DNA of 64,000 nt from CAVPUA01 sp963828015 (GTDB taxonomy: Bacteria > Actinomycetota > Actinomycetes > Mycobacteriales > Jatrophihabitantaceae). The position numbers and the translations under genes were made by a program. Location of the stretch: positions 124,001 to 188,000 of the forward strand of contig CAWHCD010000004.1 in the NCBI GenBank assembly GCA_963828015.1, given 5' to 3'. Below are positions 18,313-26,690 of the stretch, one piece after another. Position 1 is the first letter of the stretch; every line of letters begins with the position of its first letter. A model generated the notes under the pieces. It was not told where the DNA came from, made no database searches, and saw only the letters and a program-made list of their open reading frames with translations.

Positions 18313-18725
18313 TCGCGCAGTAAGCGCAGGATGCGCGCCAGGCTGTCCCGGTCCTCGGCGCTGAGGGCGCCGAAGAGCTGCTCGGCCTCGGCGCTGCGGG
18401 CGGCGCCGATCGCGTCGCTGACCTGGCGGCCGTGTTCGGTCAGTTCGACCAGGGTGGCCCGCCGGTCCAGCGCGTCAGCTCGCCGCTGGGCCAGGCCGCG
18501 CTGCTCGAGGGCATCGACCACCTCGGTCGTGGACCGGGGCGCGATGTGCAGGTGATCGGACAGCTCGTTCAGGCGCATCGCCCCGTGGCGGCGCAGCACG
18601 CCGAGCGCGCGCGAATGCGACGGCGAGACGTCCCATTGGGCCAGGGTCTGCCGCGACTGCGAGCGCAGCCGTCGTGCTACGTCCCAGAAGGCCTGGGACA
18701 GCGACTCCTCCTCGTCCGCGGGCAC
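18309..18725 (-). CDS. MarR-family transcriptional regulator
   Basis: This 138-residue regulator has the MarR winged helix: helix pair MRLNELSDHLHIAPRSTTEVVDALEQRG (shown in part; about residues 50-77) and wing DRRATLVELTEHGRQ. It is divergent from an ABC exporter whose promoter carries a palindromic site 56-76 bases from this start. The likely role is repression of the exporter and itself, relieved by a ligand such as a drug or lipid. The ligand is unknown. Confidence 0.88.
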   Translation of the reverse strand: MPADEEESLSQAFWDVARRLRSQSRQTLAQWDVSPSHSRALGVLRRHGAMRLNELSDHLHIAPRSTTEVVDALEQRGLAQRRADALDRRATLVELTEHGRQVSDAIGAARSAEAEQLFGALSAEDRDSLARILRLLRD

Positions 18726-18780
18726 GCGATCAACCTAGCGGGCGGGCAGCGGAATACCCCGGGAGCCATTACTGTTGTAG

Positions 18781-18801
18781 CCTCATGTTGAGGTTACCTC
18801 A
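18781..18801. promoter_or_regulatory. Overlapping inverted repeats, probable MarR operator
   Basis: Three alternating CCTCA/TGAGG units form two overlapping palindromes: CCTCATGTTGAGG (18781-18793) and TGAGGTTACCTCA (18789-18801). The site lies between the divergent marR and ABC exporter genes and covers the first possible ATG (18785) of the exporter, as expected for a repressor site. Confidence 0.65.
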
Positions 18802-20635
18802 GCATATCGCCACGATTGGGGGCATCCCCTTGGACGCACATCTTCCATCTACTGCACCGTCGGCCCGCGGGCGCCGACGCGAGAACTCGGCCATCGAGAA
18901 GCAGCAAGCCCACGAGGTTTCGCTGCGCCGGATCGGCCGGCTCTTCAGCCCGTACAAGTGGCCATTGGCCATCGTCGTCGCCATCATCGTCGCGTCGTCG
19001 ATCGTCGCGATGGCCTCACCCTTCCTGCTGCGCGCGGTCATCGACGTCGCCCTGCCAACCAAGAACCTGCACCTGCTGGTCTGGCTGACAGTGGGGATGG
19101 TGGCCGTTGCCGCGGTGACTTCGGCCCTGGGCGTGGTCCAGACCTGGATCAGCACCAAGGTCGGCCAGCAGGTCATGCACCGGCTGCGCACCGACGTCTT
19201 CACCCACCTGCACCGGCAGTCCATCGCTTTCTTCACCCGTACCCGCACCGGCGAGGTGCAGTCGCGGATCACCAACGACATCGGCGGAATGGAAGCGGTC
19301 GTCACCTCCACCGCCACCTCGATCGCGTCGAACCTGACGACGGCCGTCGCCACCGCGGTGGCCATGGCCGCCCTGTCGTGGCAACTGTCGCTGATCTCGC
19401 TGCTCGTCATGCCGCCGGCGATCTTCCTGACCCGCAAGGTCGCCCGCATGCGCCGTACGATCACCGCCGCGCGCCAGCGGGAACTGGCCGATCTGAACGT
19501 GACGATCGAGGAAGGCCTCTCGATCAGCGGCGTACAGCTGAGCAAGACGATGGGCACCGGCGACACGCTGGTCGAGCGCTTCACCGCCTCGTCTGCGCGA
19601 CTGATCGACCTGGAGCTGCGCTCCGAACTGGCCGGGCGGTGGCGGATGGCCTCGATGAGCGTCATCTTCGCCGCCATCCCGGCCATCATCTACCTCAGCG
19701 CCGGCCTGCCGATGAGCGCCGGCGACATGACGATCGGCACCCTGGTCGCGTTCACCGCCCTGCAGGCGGGGTTGTTCCGGCCGCTGATGGGCCTGCTCGG
19801 CGTCGGTGTCGCGCTCACCAGCTCCCTCGCCCTGTTCGCCCGCATCTTCGAGTACCTCGACCTGCCGGTCGAGATCGCCGAGCCGGCCAACCCGGTGGAC
19901 ATCGACCTGGCCCGCGTCCAGGGGCGGCTGCGATTCGAGGACGTCACCTTCTCCTATGGCGGTTCCGACACCGCCGCGGTCGCCGGCGTGAACCTCGACG
20001 TCCCGGCCGGCACCTCGCTCGCGCTCGTGGGTGAAACGGGGTCGGGCAAGAGCACGATGGCCGCGCTGATCGCCCGGTTGTACGACCCCACCGGCGGACG
20101 GGTCACGATCGACGGGATCGACCTGCGGGACCTGCGGCACAGCGACCTGACCGCCATCGTCGGCGTCGTCAGCCAAGAGACATACCTGCTGCACACGACG
20201 GTGCGCGAGAACCTGCGCTATGCCCGGCCCGACGCGACCGATGCCGAGATCGAGGCCGCCGCGCGGGCGGCCCAGGTGCACGAACTGATCAGCGGGCTGC
20301 CCGCCGGTTACGACACGATGGTCGGCTCGCGCGGCCATCGCTTCTCCGGAGGCGAGAAGCAGCGCATCGCGATCGCCCGTACCCTGCTGCGCAATCCGCG
20401 AATCCTGGTCCTCGACGAGGCCACCAGTGCCCTGGACAACGAGACCGAACGGGCCGTCCAGGCCGCCTTCGATCGCCTGGCCGAGGGCCGGACGACCGTC
20501 ACCATCGCTCACCGGCTGTCGACGATTCGCGACGCCGACCAGATTGCGGTGATCGATCAGGGCCGCGTGGTCGAGTCGGGCACCCACGCCAGCCTGCTCG
20601 ATCAGGACGGCCGGTACGCCGCGCTGGCCGGTTAG
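18785..20635 (+). CDS. ABC exporter, fused membrane and ATPase domains
   Basis: This type IV ABC half-exporter of about 616 residues has a six-helix membrane domain (about 45-335), then an ATPase with Walker A GETGSGKST, Q-loop VVSQETYL, signature FSGGEKQR and Walker B ILVLDEATSALD. The H-loop is IAHRLSTI. It probably homodimerises to export a lipid or drug. Two starts are possible. The ATG at 18785 lies inside the operator. The TTG at 18830 follows a GGGGG ribosome-binding stretch and may be the real start, giving about 601 residues. It shares four bases with the convergent membrane-protein gene. Confidence 0.9.
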   Translation: MLRLPQHIATIGGIPLDAHLPSTAPSARGRRRENSAIEKQQAHEVSLRRIGRLFSPYKWPLAIVVAIIVASSIVAMASPFLLRAVIDVALPTKNLHLLVWLTVGMVAVAAVTSALGVVQTWISTKVGQQVMHRLRTDVFTHLHRQSIAFFTRTRTGEVQSRITNDIGGMEAVVTSTATSIASNLTTAVATAVAMAALSWQLSLISLLVMPPAIFLTRKVARMRRTITAARQRELADLNVTIEEGLSISGVQLSKTMGTGDTLVERFTASSARLIDLELRSELAGRWRMASMSVIFAAIPAIIYLSAGLPMSAGDMTIGTLVAFTALQAGLFRPLMGLLGVGVALTSSLALFARIFEYLDLPVEIAEPANPVDIDLARVQGRLRFEDVTFSYGGSDTAAVAGVNLDVPAGTSLALVGETGSGKSTMAALIARLYDPTGGRVTIDGIDLRDLRHSDLTAIVGVVSQETYLLHTTVRENLRYARPDATDAEIEAAARAAQVHELISGLPAGYDTMVGSRGHRFSGGEKQRIAIARTLLRNPRILVLDEATSALDNETERAVQAAFDRLAEGRTTVTIAHRLSTIRDADQIAVIDQGRVVESGTHASLLDQDGRYAALAG

Positions 20636-21372
20636 GCGAGACGAGCTCGGTTCGAGGTAAGCCCGTCCATCGCCAACAACGTGCCGACCGCGGCCAACCA
20701 GACGATCACGAACAAGGCGCCGACCGTGTTCGTGACGGTCAGGTCCCAGGTCGAACCGCCGAGATCGAGCAGGGCGACCACCGTGGTCAGAACGGTCCCC
20801 ACGGCGGCGACGAGCGCCAGAGGCCGTGGGCCATGGTGGCCGCGCCACATGGCGGCGGCCAGCAAGCTGGGGATTATCCCGAACAGGAGGATCGACCAGG
20901 CATCGGCGAGGTAGCCGTCGATCCGCGCGATGGATTCCGTGCTCCAGAATGCCGCCGTCGCGTTGGACTGCGGTACCGCGACCCAGTCGCGAGCCAACGT
21001 ACGCAGTGCCGGTGCCGTCCCCCACTGCTGAGCCAAGATGAGCGCGAGCCCGGCCGGGACGAAGCGTCGGGCCAGGCTCGACATCGTCGCGGCCGGGTTG
21101 GCGAACGTCCCGGCCGTCAATTCGTCGCACAGCGCGATCAGCCCGACCGCGACGAAGATGGCGGCGATGCCGGCCAGCAGGTATGAGGCGGGATAGCGAC
21201 CGCCATGAGCGATGTCGAGGAAATACTTGCCCTCGTCACCGCCGGCGCGCGGGTAGATCAACTCAGCGACGAAGGCCAACACCGCGCCGAGTACGGCGAG
21301 GGCGCCCCCCAGGCGCGGCCAAGCCGGGCCGCGACCCGCGCGCTCTTCGGCCGGGGTACCGCTAACGCTCAT
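20632..21372 (-). CDS. Polytopic membrane protein of unknown function
   Basis: This protein of about 246 residues has six probable helices, including GGALAVLGAVLAFVAELIYP, LLAGIAAIFVAVGLIALC, ILLFGIIPSLLAAAMW, LALVAAVGTVLTTVVALLDL and GALFVIVWLAAVGTLLAMDG. No catalytic motif is visible. ATG 21372 is preferred over an upstream in-frame start because it begins just before the hydrophilic leader. Its relation to the neighbouring exporter is unclear. Confidence 0.7.
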   Translation of the reverse strand: MSVSGTPAEERAGRGPAWPRLGGALAVLGAVLAFVAELIYPRAGGDEGKYFLDIAHGGRYPASYLLAGIAAIFVAVGLIALCDELTAGTFANPAATMSSLARRFVPAGLALILAQQWGTAPALRTLARDWVAVPQSNATAAFWSTESIARIDGYLADAWSILLFGIIPSLLAAAMWRGHHGPRPLALVAAVGTVLTTVVALLDLGGSTWDLTVTNTVGALFVIVWLAAVGTLLAMDGLTSNRARLA

Positions 21373-21455
21373 GCTTGGCCTTCCGTCAGCGCGCGATGAG
21401 AAGCCGAACATATAGCAGTGCGTTGTCCCGCGGACCCCGAGTCAGCTCGTGACGC

Positions 21456-22778
21456 TTAGGACAGCGGACGCGTCGCCCCGAAGATTCCTGGGCTAACCGC
21501 GACCAACGGCGTGGTGCGAACCACATCGCCGGACTGGGGGGCCTGAACGACGAGGTCGGCACCGATGTAGATAGCCACATGGTGGATCCCGGCCGCGGTA
21601 CCGTCGCTAGACCAGAAGATCAGGTCGCCGGGCAGCAGTTGGGCCGGGGTGGGGTGCAGTCGGCCGGCGGCGGTGTATTGGCTGGCCGCGTCGTGCGGCA
21701 GGCTGAGATAGGGCGCCCACGCGAACAGTGCCAGCCCCGAGCAGTCATAACCGCGGATCGAGCCGTCGTGCTGACCGCCACCGCCGGAGTTCATTCCCAG
21801 GGTCGGGCCCTGCGCGTTCCCGCCGGCAAAGGAATAGGGCACGGTGAGCTGGGAGAGGGCCCGGTTCGCGGCCGATTGCCCGATCGCGGCGCTCCACGCC
21901 GAAGCCGGCGGGGCGCTGGGTACCGCCGCGGCCGCGGCAGCCTGCTGGGCATAGCCGGTCGCCTGGACGGGCGTCAACGCCGTGCTGGCAAAGCCCTGCG
22001 AAAGGGCGGCCAGTACGGTGGCATCCTGGACCTGCGTCAACTCAGCGGCGGTGAGCGCGGCGGCGACGGCGGCGGCCGCGCTGTCGGCCCTGGCCAGCGC
22101 AGCCATGGCCAGCGCCTGGGTTTGTGCGGCCTGACCGGCCGCGGCCTGCGCAGTCGCGGTCGCCGCGCGAGCCCGCGCGGTGGCCGCGTCCTGGCGCGCC
22201 TTTAACTCGGTCGCCTCGTCGATGACCACCGACTTGACCGAGCTGAGTTGTCCGTGCATGGCCTCGGCGGCCAGCACCTGCGCCGGATCCTCGGCCGACA
22301 GCAGGATCGACACACTGCTGCTGCGTCCGCCCATGTAATCGGCGAGCGCGATCGCCCGCAGGTTGTCCGTGGCCGTGGCCAGCTGCGCCGCGGCGCTCGC
22401 CGCGGCGCTGGCCGCCTGGCTCTCGGCCAGTTGGGCGGCCTGCAGTCGTTGGGTGGCCAGGGCGCTGGCCTGCTCAGCCTGTTCGGCGGCGGCCACCGCT
22501 GCGGTCTGGGTCGCCTTGACCGCCGTCAGCTGGAGGACGAGCGCGTTCACGGCCGCATCGTTGGATGTGAGCTGGGCCGGCGCGAGCGTGGACCAGGCCG
22601 ACGGTGGGCTCGGCGCCCCGGCCGGCGAGGCGGTCGGAGTCGGGCTCGCAGGCGACGTGGGAGATGTCGTCGGAGTGGCTCCGGCCGACCAGGCTCCGCC
22701 CAGCGTGAGCACCACCGCACAGGCTAGGGCGGCGCTCAGGCGTCGGGGGAACGACCTCACTCGACCAGTGTTGCACAT
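21456..22778 (-). CDS. Secreted NlpC/P60 peptidoglycan hydrolase with coiled-coil domain
   Basis: This RipA-like 440-residue protein has a Sec signal (LSAALACAVVLTLGGAWSAGA), a Pro/Thr/Ser linker and a long Ala/Gln-rich coiled coil (about 70-290). The C-terminal NlpC/P60 domain has catalytic Cys in GYDCSGLALFAW and His in IHHVAIYIG. It should cut stem peptides during septum splitting, and the coiled coil commonly restrains the catalytic domain. The AT-rich upstream gap (22779-22953), shared with the divergent KstD-like gene, shows no operator I can name. Confidence 0.88.
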   Translation of the reverse strand: MCNTGRVRSFPRRLSAALACAVVLTLGGAWSAGATPTTSPTSPASPTPTASPAGAPSPPSAWSTLAPAQLTSNDAAVNALVLQLTAVKATQTAAVAAAEQAEQASALATQRLQAAQLAESQAASAAASAAAQLATATDNLRAIALADYMGGRSSSVSILLSAEDPAQVLAAEAMHGQLSSVKSVVIDEATELKARQDAATARARAATATAQAAAGQAAQTQALAMAALARADSAAAAVAAALTAAELTQVQDATVLAALSQGFASTALTPVQATGYAQQAAAAAAVPSAPPASAWSAAIGQSAANRALSQLTVPYSFAGGNAQGPTLGMNSGGGGQHDGSIRGYDCSGLALFAWAPYLSLPHDAASQYTAAGRLHPTPAQLLPGDLIFWSSDGTAAGIHHVAIYIGADLVVQAPQSGDVVRTTPLVAVSPGIFGATRPLS

Positions 22779-22953
22779 ATATATGGTTGATGTTAAGCCT
22801 GAGGGGAACCTCTATACACTGAGTAATCAGAGCATTGATTTCCGGCCGACCGATCGTCGCCCATCCATGCATCCCAGTCATTGGAACGTCCCGCCTTGGT
22901 GACTCTGCGGCGGGGCTAAAATCTGGAGACCAGCCGCCTGCCGAAGGATCTTT

Positions 22954-24621
22954 GTGCCTGCCACGAACTCCAGCAATTGGGACGAGATCTTCGACGTCGT
23001 CGTCGTGGGCAGCGGTGGCGGCGCGCTGACCGCCGCGCTCCTTGCCGCCGATGGTGGCGCCAGCGTGGTCGTCGTCGAGAAGGACGAGTTCATCGGGGGC
23101 ACCACCGCCGTGTCCGGCGGCGACATGTGGATCCCGAACAACCACCACCTCGTGCCGGGCACGGACTCGCGCGAAGACGCGATCGCCTACGTCACCGCTC
23201 TCTCCGATGGCCGCGCCTCGGATCCGCACCTGATCGAGGTCTACGTCGACACCGCGCCCGAGATGCTGAAATACCTCGAGGCCAACACCGGCTACCGGTC
23301 AACCCCGCACATCACCCTCGATGACTACTACTCGGTGATCGGTAACCGGTTGCCGGGCGTGAAGACCTTCCCGCGCACCTGCGCGGTCATGCCCTACCCG
23401 GCCGGCGCCGAGCTGGGCATCGAACTGGCCAACAAGATCAACAAAGGCCCGTGGGTCCCTCCGGTCGAGATCAGCTTTCCCGAGCAGCGCACCGGCGCGG
23501 TCGGCCCCGAAGAGTTGGCCCAGCGCGAGCGTGAGGTCTGGCGGGCCAAGGGCGGTGGCTTGATCGCGGCGCTGCTCAAGGGATTGCTCGACCGCGGAGT
23601 CGAGGTCCGCACGTCCACCCCGGGTGAGAAGCTGGTCACCAACGACGAGGGTGGCGTCATCGGCGTGATCGTCGGCGGCGCGGGAGGCGCACGGCGCATC
23701 GGTGCCCGCAAGGGTGTCGTGCTGGCCTGCGGCGGGTTCGAGTGGAACCCGGAGATGGTGCACGCCTTCATCGGCTACGAGGTCAAGCCGCTCACGCCGT
23801 GGAGTAATACCGGCGACGGTCACCTGATGGGCATGGAGGTCGGCGCCAAGCTCGGTTACATGCGGGGCTTCTTCGGCTACGGCGTGGTCTACGACCCGCG
23901 CGAGAAGGGCCGCGACGGCAACCCGCTGCCCGAGATGATCATGGGGGCCGGACCGGGATCGATCATCGTCAACCAGGACGGCGAGCGGTTCATGCACGGC
24001 GGCTACACCTATAACGACTTCTCACACCCCTTCGGCGAGTTCGACCAGCGTCGTCCGGGCTTCCCGAACAAGGCGCCGGGCTGGAACATCTTCGGCGCCG
24101 AGCTGCTCGCCAACGGCATCATGGGCTCCAAGCCGGGCATCACGATGACCCTCACCGGGCCTGATGGTGAGCCCGCCGCGGACTGGGTGGCGGTAGCGAA
24201 CTCGATCCGCGAGCTGGCCCAGAAGATCGGCATCGATCCGGACCGACTCGAGGCGACGGTCAACCGCTACAACGAGTTCGCCGAGAAGGGTGAGGACCCG
24301 GACTGGAGCGACCCGTTGCAGACGAGCGTGCTCACCGGGCCGAACACGATGAACCACAAACCGATCTGTGGCCCCAAGTACGGCGCGATTCAGCAGTGGC
24401 CTGGCACGATCGGTACGAATGGCGGGCTGCGCATCGATGAGAACGCGCAGGTACTCGGCAATCGCGTCCCGCGCATCGAAGGGCTTTATGCGGCGGGCAA
24501 CACTTCGGCTTCGGTATTGGGCCATACCTACCCCGGCGGCGGATCGGCCGTCGGCCCGAGCGTGACCATGGGCTACCTTGCTGGACGGCACGTCGCCCAG
24601 CAGCCGGCCCGCGACATCTAG
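22954..24621 (+). CDS. KstD-like FAD-dependent dehydrogenase
   Basis: This 555-residue flavoprotein belongs to the 3-ketosteroid-delta-1-dehydrogenase/fumarate reductase family. The FAD dinucleotide motif VVVGSGGGALTAALLAADGG (about 17-36) is intact. The C-terminal block GHTYPGGGSAVGPSVTMGYLAGRH (shown in part) holds the Tyr and Gly positions that in KstD help protonate and bind the 3-keto group. It would introduce a double bond next to a ring ketone. The GTG start is preceded by GAAGGAT. It is 11 bases from the hydrolase gene, an operon with meta-cleavage enzymes, so ring desaturation or aromatisation is the likely role. Substrate could be a steroid or a simpler cyclic enone. Confidence 0.82.
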   Translation: MPATNSSNWDEIFDVVVVGSGGGALTAALLAADGGASVVVVEKDEFIGGTTAVSGGDMWIPNNHHLVPGTDSREDAIAYVTALSDGRASDPHLIEVYVDTAPEMLKYLEANTGYRSTPHITLDDYYSVIGNRLPGVKTFPRTCAVMPYPAGAELGIELANKINKGPWVPPVEISFPEQRTGAVGPEELAQREREVWRAKGGGLIAALLKGLLDRGVEVRTSTPGEKLVTNDEGGVIGVIVGGAGGARRIGARKGVVLACGGFEWNPEMVHAFIGYEVKPLTPWSNTGDGHLMGMEVGAKLGYMRGFFGYGVVYDPREKGRDGNPLPEMIMGAGPGSIIVNQDGERFMHGGYTYNDFSHPFGEFDQRRPGFPNKAPGWNIFGAELLANGIMGSKPGITMTLTGPDGEPAADWVAVANSIRELAQKIGIDPDRLEATVNRYNEFAEKGEDPDWSDPLQTSVLTGPNTMNHKPICGPKYGAIQQWPGTIGTNGGLRIDENAQVLGNRVPRIEGLYAAGNTSASVLGHTYPGGGSAVGPSVTMGYLAGRHVAQQPARDI

Positions 24622-24632
24622 GAGATTCCCCA

Positions 24633-25499
24633 ATGACAGATCTGACGTTCGAGTCGACCAGCAGGTACATCGACACACCCAAAGGCAAGATCCACTACCA
24701 CGTGGCCGGCGACGGTCCGCCCCTTCTCCTGCTGCACGGCTCGGGTCCCGGCGTCAGTGGCTGGGCGAACTTCCGGGGCAACCTCCCGGTCTTCTCCAAG
24801 ACGCACACGACGTACGTGCCGGACCTGCCCGGCTACGGCAAGAGCTACTCGCCCGAGGACAACCCGTTGATGGCCGGCGCACCGGCGGTCATCGACCTGC
24901 TGGACGCTCTCGGCATCGACGAGCCGCTGCCGATCCTCGGTAACTCGATGGGCGGCGCGGTGGCCGGCCGGCTGGCCGCCGAGCACCCCGAGCGGGTCAG
25001 TCGGCTGATGACCATCGGCGGTCTGGGACTGGCGTTGTTCAGCCCGTCACCGCCGGAAGGCATCAAGCTGCTCGTCGAGTTCGTCGAGGACCCGACGCGC
25101 GATCGGCTCATCAAGTGGATGGAGTCGATGTGTTACAACACCGACATCCTGACCGACGAGTTCGTGCAGATGCGCTGGGAAGCCGCGACGGATCCGGTGG
25201 CGGCAGCGGACATCAAGAAGCTGTACAACCGGCCCTTGCTGGCGGCCATGGCCAGCAAGGCGAACGCGCCGCGGACGATCGAGATGCTCACCAAGATCCA
25301 GGCCCCGACGCTGCTCATGTTCGGCCGCGATGACCGGGTCACGCCGCTGGACAGCTGCCTGGCCTCGATGCGCTTCATCGCCAAGGCCGAACTGCACGTG
25401 TTCTACGACTGCGGCCACTGGGCGATGATCGAGCGCAAGGACGAGTTCGAGAGCGTCGTCTCGGCCTTCCTGCAGCGCGACCTGGTCCCGGTCGGCTAG
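24633..25499 (+). CDS. Meta-cleavage product hydrolase (HsaD/BphD-like)
   Basis: This 288-residue alpha/beta hydrolase cuts the C-C bond of a meta-cleavage product. The N-terminus (LTFESTSR) and oxyanion block HGSGPGVSGWANF resemble HsaD of Mycobacterium tuberculosis. The catalytic triad is probably Ser105 (GNSMGG), Asp234 (GRDDRVTPLD) and His262 (CGHWAMIE). It follows the KstD-like gene by 11 bases and ends before a strong terminator. In steroid breakdown the product would be a 2-hydroxydienoate for the HsaE-like hydratase encoded nearby. Confidence 0.88.
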   Translation: MTDLTFESTSRYIDTPKGKIHYHVAGDGPPLLLLHGSGPGVSGWANFRGNLPVFSKTHTTYVPDLPGYGKSYSPEDNPLMAGAPAVIDLLDALGIDEPLPILGNSMGGAVAGRLAAEHPERVSRLMTIGGLGLALFSPSPPEGIKLLVEFVEDPTRDRLIKWMESMCYNTDILTDEFVQMRWEAATDPVAAADIKKLYNRPLLAAMASKANAPRTIEMLTKIQAPTLLMFGRDDRVTPLDSCLASMRFIAKAELHVFYDCGHWAMIERKDEFESVVSAFLQRDLVPVG

Positions 25500-25511
25500 C
25501 ACCCTGCCAAA

Positions 25512-25560
25512 CGAAAAGGGCGGGCGCAGCGACATCATTGTCGCGGCGTCCGCCCTTTCG
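25512..25560. terminator. Strong bidirectional hairpin terminator
   Basis: A long stem (CGAAAAGGGCGGGCGC pairing with GGCGTCCGCCCTTTCG, continued by GCGACA/TGTCGC) closes on the loop TCAT. It sits between the convergent hydrolase and cupin genes and gives A- and T-rich flanks on both strands. Confidence 0.85.
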
Positions 25561-25580
25561 TCTGGGCTAGAACCGGGTGG

Positions 25581-26057
25581 TCAGCGCGGCACCCAGCCGC
25601 GCTCGAGCCACACGGTCCGCAGCTGCTGGACCGGCACGCCCCAGGTCTCGATGTAGGTGACACCCTCAGGCCCGGACGTCATCGTGTACGGCGTTCCCGC
25701 CCGGCTGGTGAAGAAGCGGCCGGGGGTGACGACGACCGATTCCTGATTGTTCTCGTCCTCGCCGTATTCGATCGTGTAGGAGCCGGCGAACACGATGATC
25801 GTCTCGTCGATGTTGTGGTAGTGGCGCGGCACGGTGAAGTTGGGGACGACCTTCAACGGGTTGCGGTTGAACGCCGGCAGGTCGATCCCCTTCTCGCTGA
25901 CGAACATGTTCTGGCCGAACGTCGCGTTGAAGTCGACCGGTGCGTCCTTGAGCAGCCGGCCGTCGTGCCAGAAGTACGTCGGGCTTTCCTGCTGGCCCTC
26001 CAAGGGCATCGGGACCCAGCCCGTTTCATCGATCAGACTCGCAGTGGCGATAGGCAT
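25581..26057 (-). CDS. Cupin-domain protein A
   Basis: This 158-residue single-domain cupin has a metal-site motif VPRHYHNIDETIIVFAGSY (about residues 76-94) with two His and a Glu. A second cupin motif follows later (PGRFFTSRAGTPYTMTSGPEG). It ends in WLERGWVPR. It could be a small dioxygenase, isomerase or decarboxylase, but no family is certain. It is divergent from a related cupin at 26162 (shared GTPYTMTSGPEGVTYIE versus GTAYSLTAGPEGVTYIE), suggesting a duplicated pair serving the surrounding ring-cleavage pathway. Confidence 0.82.
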   Translation of the reverse strand: MPIATASLIDETGWVPMPLEGQQESPTYFWHDGRLLKDAPVDFNATFGQNMFVSEKGIDLPAFNRNPLKVVPNFTVPRHYHNIDETIIVFAGSYTIEYGEDENNQESVVVTPGRFFTSRAGTPYTMTSGPEGVTYIETWGVPVQQLRTVWLERGWVPR

Positions 26058-26104
26058 GGCGCGATCATATTCAGACCCCGCACGCTGGTGTCACTACCGA
26101 CGTC

Positions 26105-26118
26105 CTGGTGAGCGGGAC
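26105..26118. promoter_or_regulatory. 14-bp element shared with the hsaE/hsaA promoter, copy 1
   Basis: CTGGTGAGCGGGAC lies in the 104-base gap between the divergent cupin genes. The same 14 bases occur at 32026-32039 in the other divergent promoter of this island. Flanks extend the likeness (GTCC before it here, GTTC there; CGG...GACCG after). It is a candidate site for the IclR regulator encoded at 28232. Confidence 0.5.
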
Positions 26119-26161
26119 ATCGCGGTTGACCGTCGCGAGCGGGCCAGCGAACTATGACCGC

Positions 26162-26617
26162 GTGCCTATCTCCTTCTTCGACGTAGACGACTCCGCCGGT
26201 TACGAGCCGATCGGCTTGACGCAGACCTCCCCGAACCAATGGTGGGACGGCGGCGGTTTCCTGGCCACGGCGCCGGTCGACGTCGCCAAGACTTTCGACG
26301 GGGCCTGGTTCGCCTCGACCAACGTTGAAGCCGCGTTCGGCATGCGCGGTCGCCGCATCCGCGCCGGTTTCACGGTGCCGACCCGTCATCACAACTTGCG
26401 CCAGCTCATGGTAGTGACCAGTGGCGAGCTGAACATCACGCACGACGGGGACCAGAAGCTGCAGTTGACCATCGGTGGGTTCTGGATCGCCGAGGCGGGC
26501 ACGGCCTACTCCCTCACGGCCGGACCCGAGGGCGTCACCTACATCGAGAGCTACCCGCAAGCGTTGTCGACCGTCGAGACCGTTTGGCATGATGACCCGA
26601 ACTGGGTTCGCCGCTAA
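26162..26617 (+). CDS. Cupin-domain protein B
   Basis: This protein of about 151 residues is paralogous to the divergent cupin. The metal-site region is VPTRHHNLRQLMVVTSGELN, in which the spacing of the usual His-X-His-X4-Glu is changed: the Glu equivalent is replaced by Gln. The second motif AGTAYSLTAGPEGVTYIE is kept. The GTG at 26162 (VPISFFDVDD) is chosen because it aligns with the MPI start of the paralogue; an in-frame GTG at 26108 would add 18 residues and overlap the shared promoter element. It may be a partner subunit with a weaker metal site. Confidence 0.75.
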   Translation: MPISFFDVDDSAGYEPIGLTQTSPNQWWDGGGFLATAPVDVAKTFDGAWFASTNVEAAFGMRGRRIRAGFTVPTRHHNLRQLMVVTSGELNITHDGDQKLQLTIGGFWIAEAGTAYSLTAGPEGVTYIESYPQALSTVETVWHDDPNWVRR

Positions 26618-26690
26618 CGCACTGCACCGGTGACCCACAGCGTCGGCCACTATGCTCGCTGCACAGACCTGTTGCTAGGAGGATTCGCTC

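Noticed and set aside
19016..21130. 704-codon minus-strand open frame opposite the ABC exporter
   Set aside because: The sequence is low-complexity Arg/Gly/Asp with no motif, while the plus strand has all ABC motifs.
22779..22953. KstR-type operator before the KstD-like gene
   Set aside because: I looked for the TNNAAC-N2-GTTNNA pattern and did not find it; a short GAGG/CCTC repeat is too weak to call.
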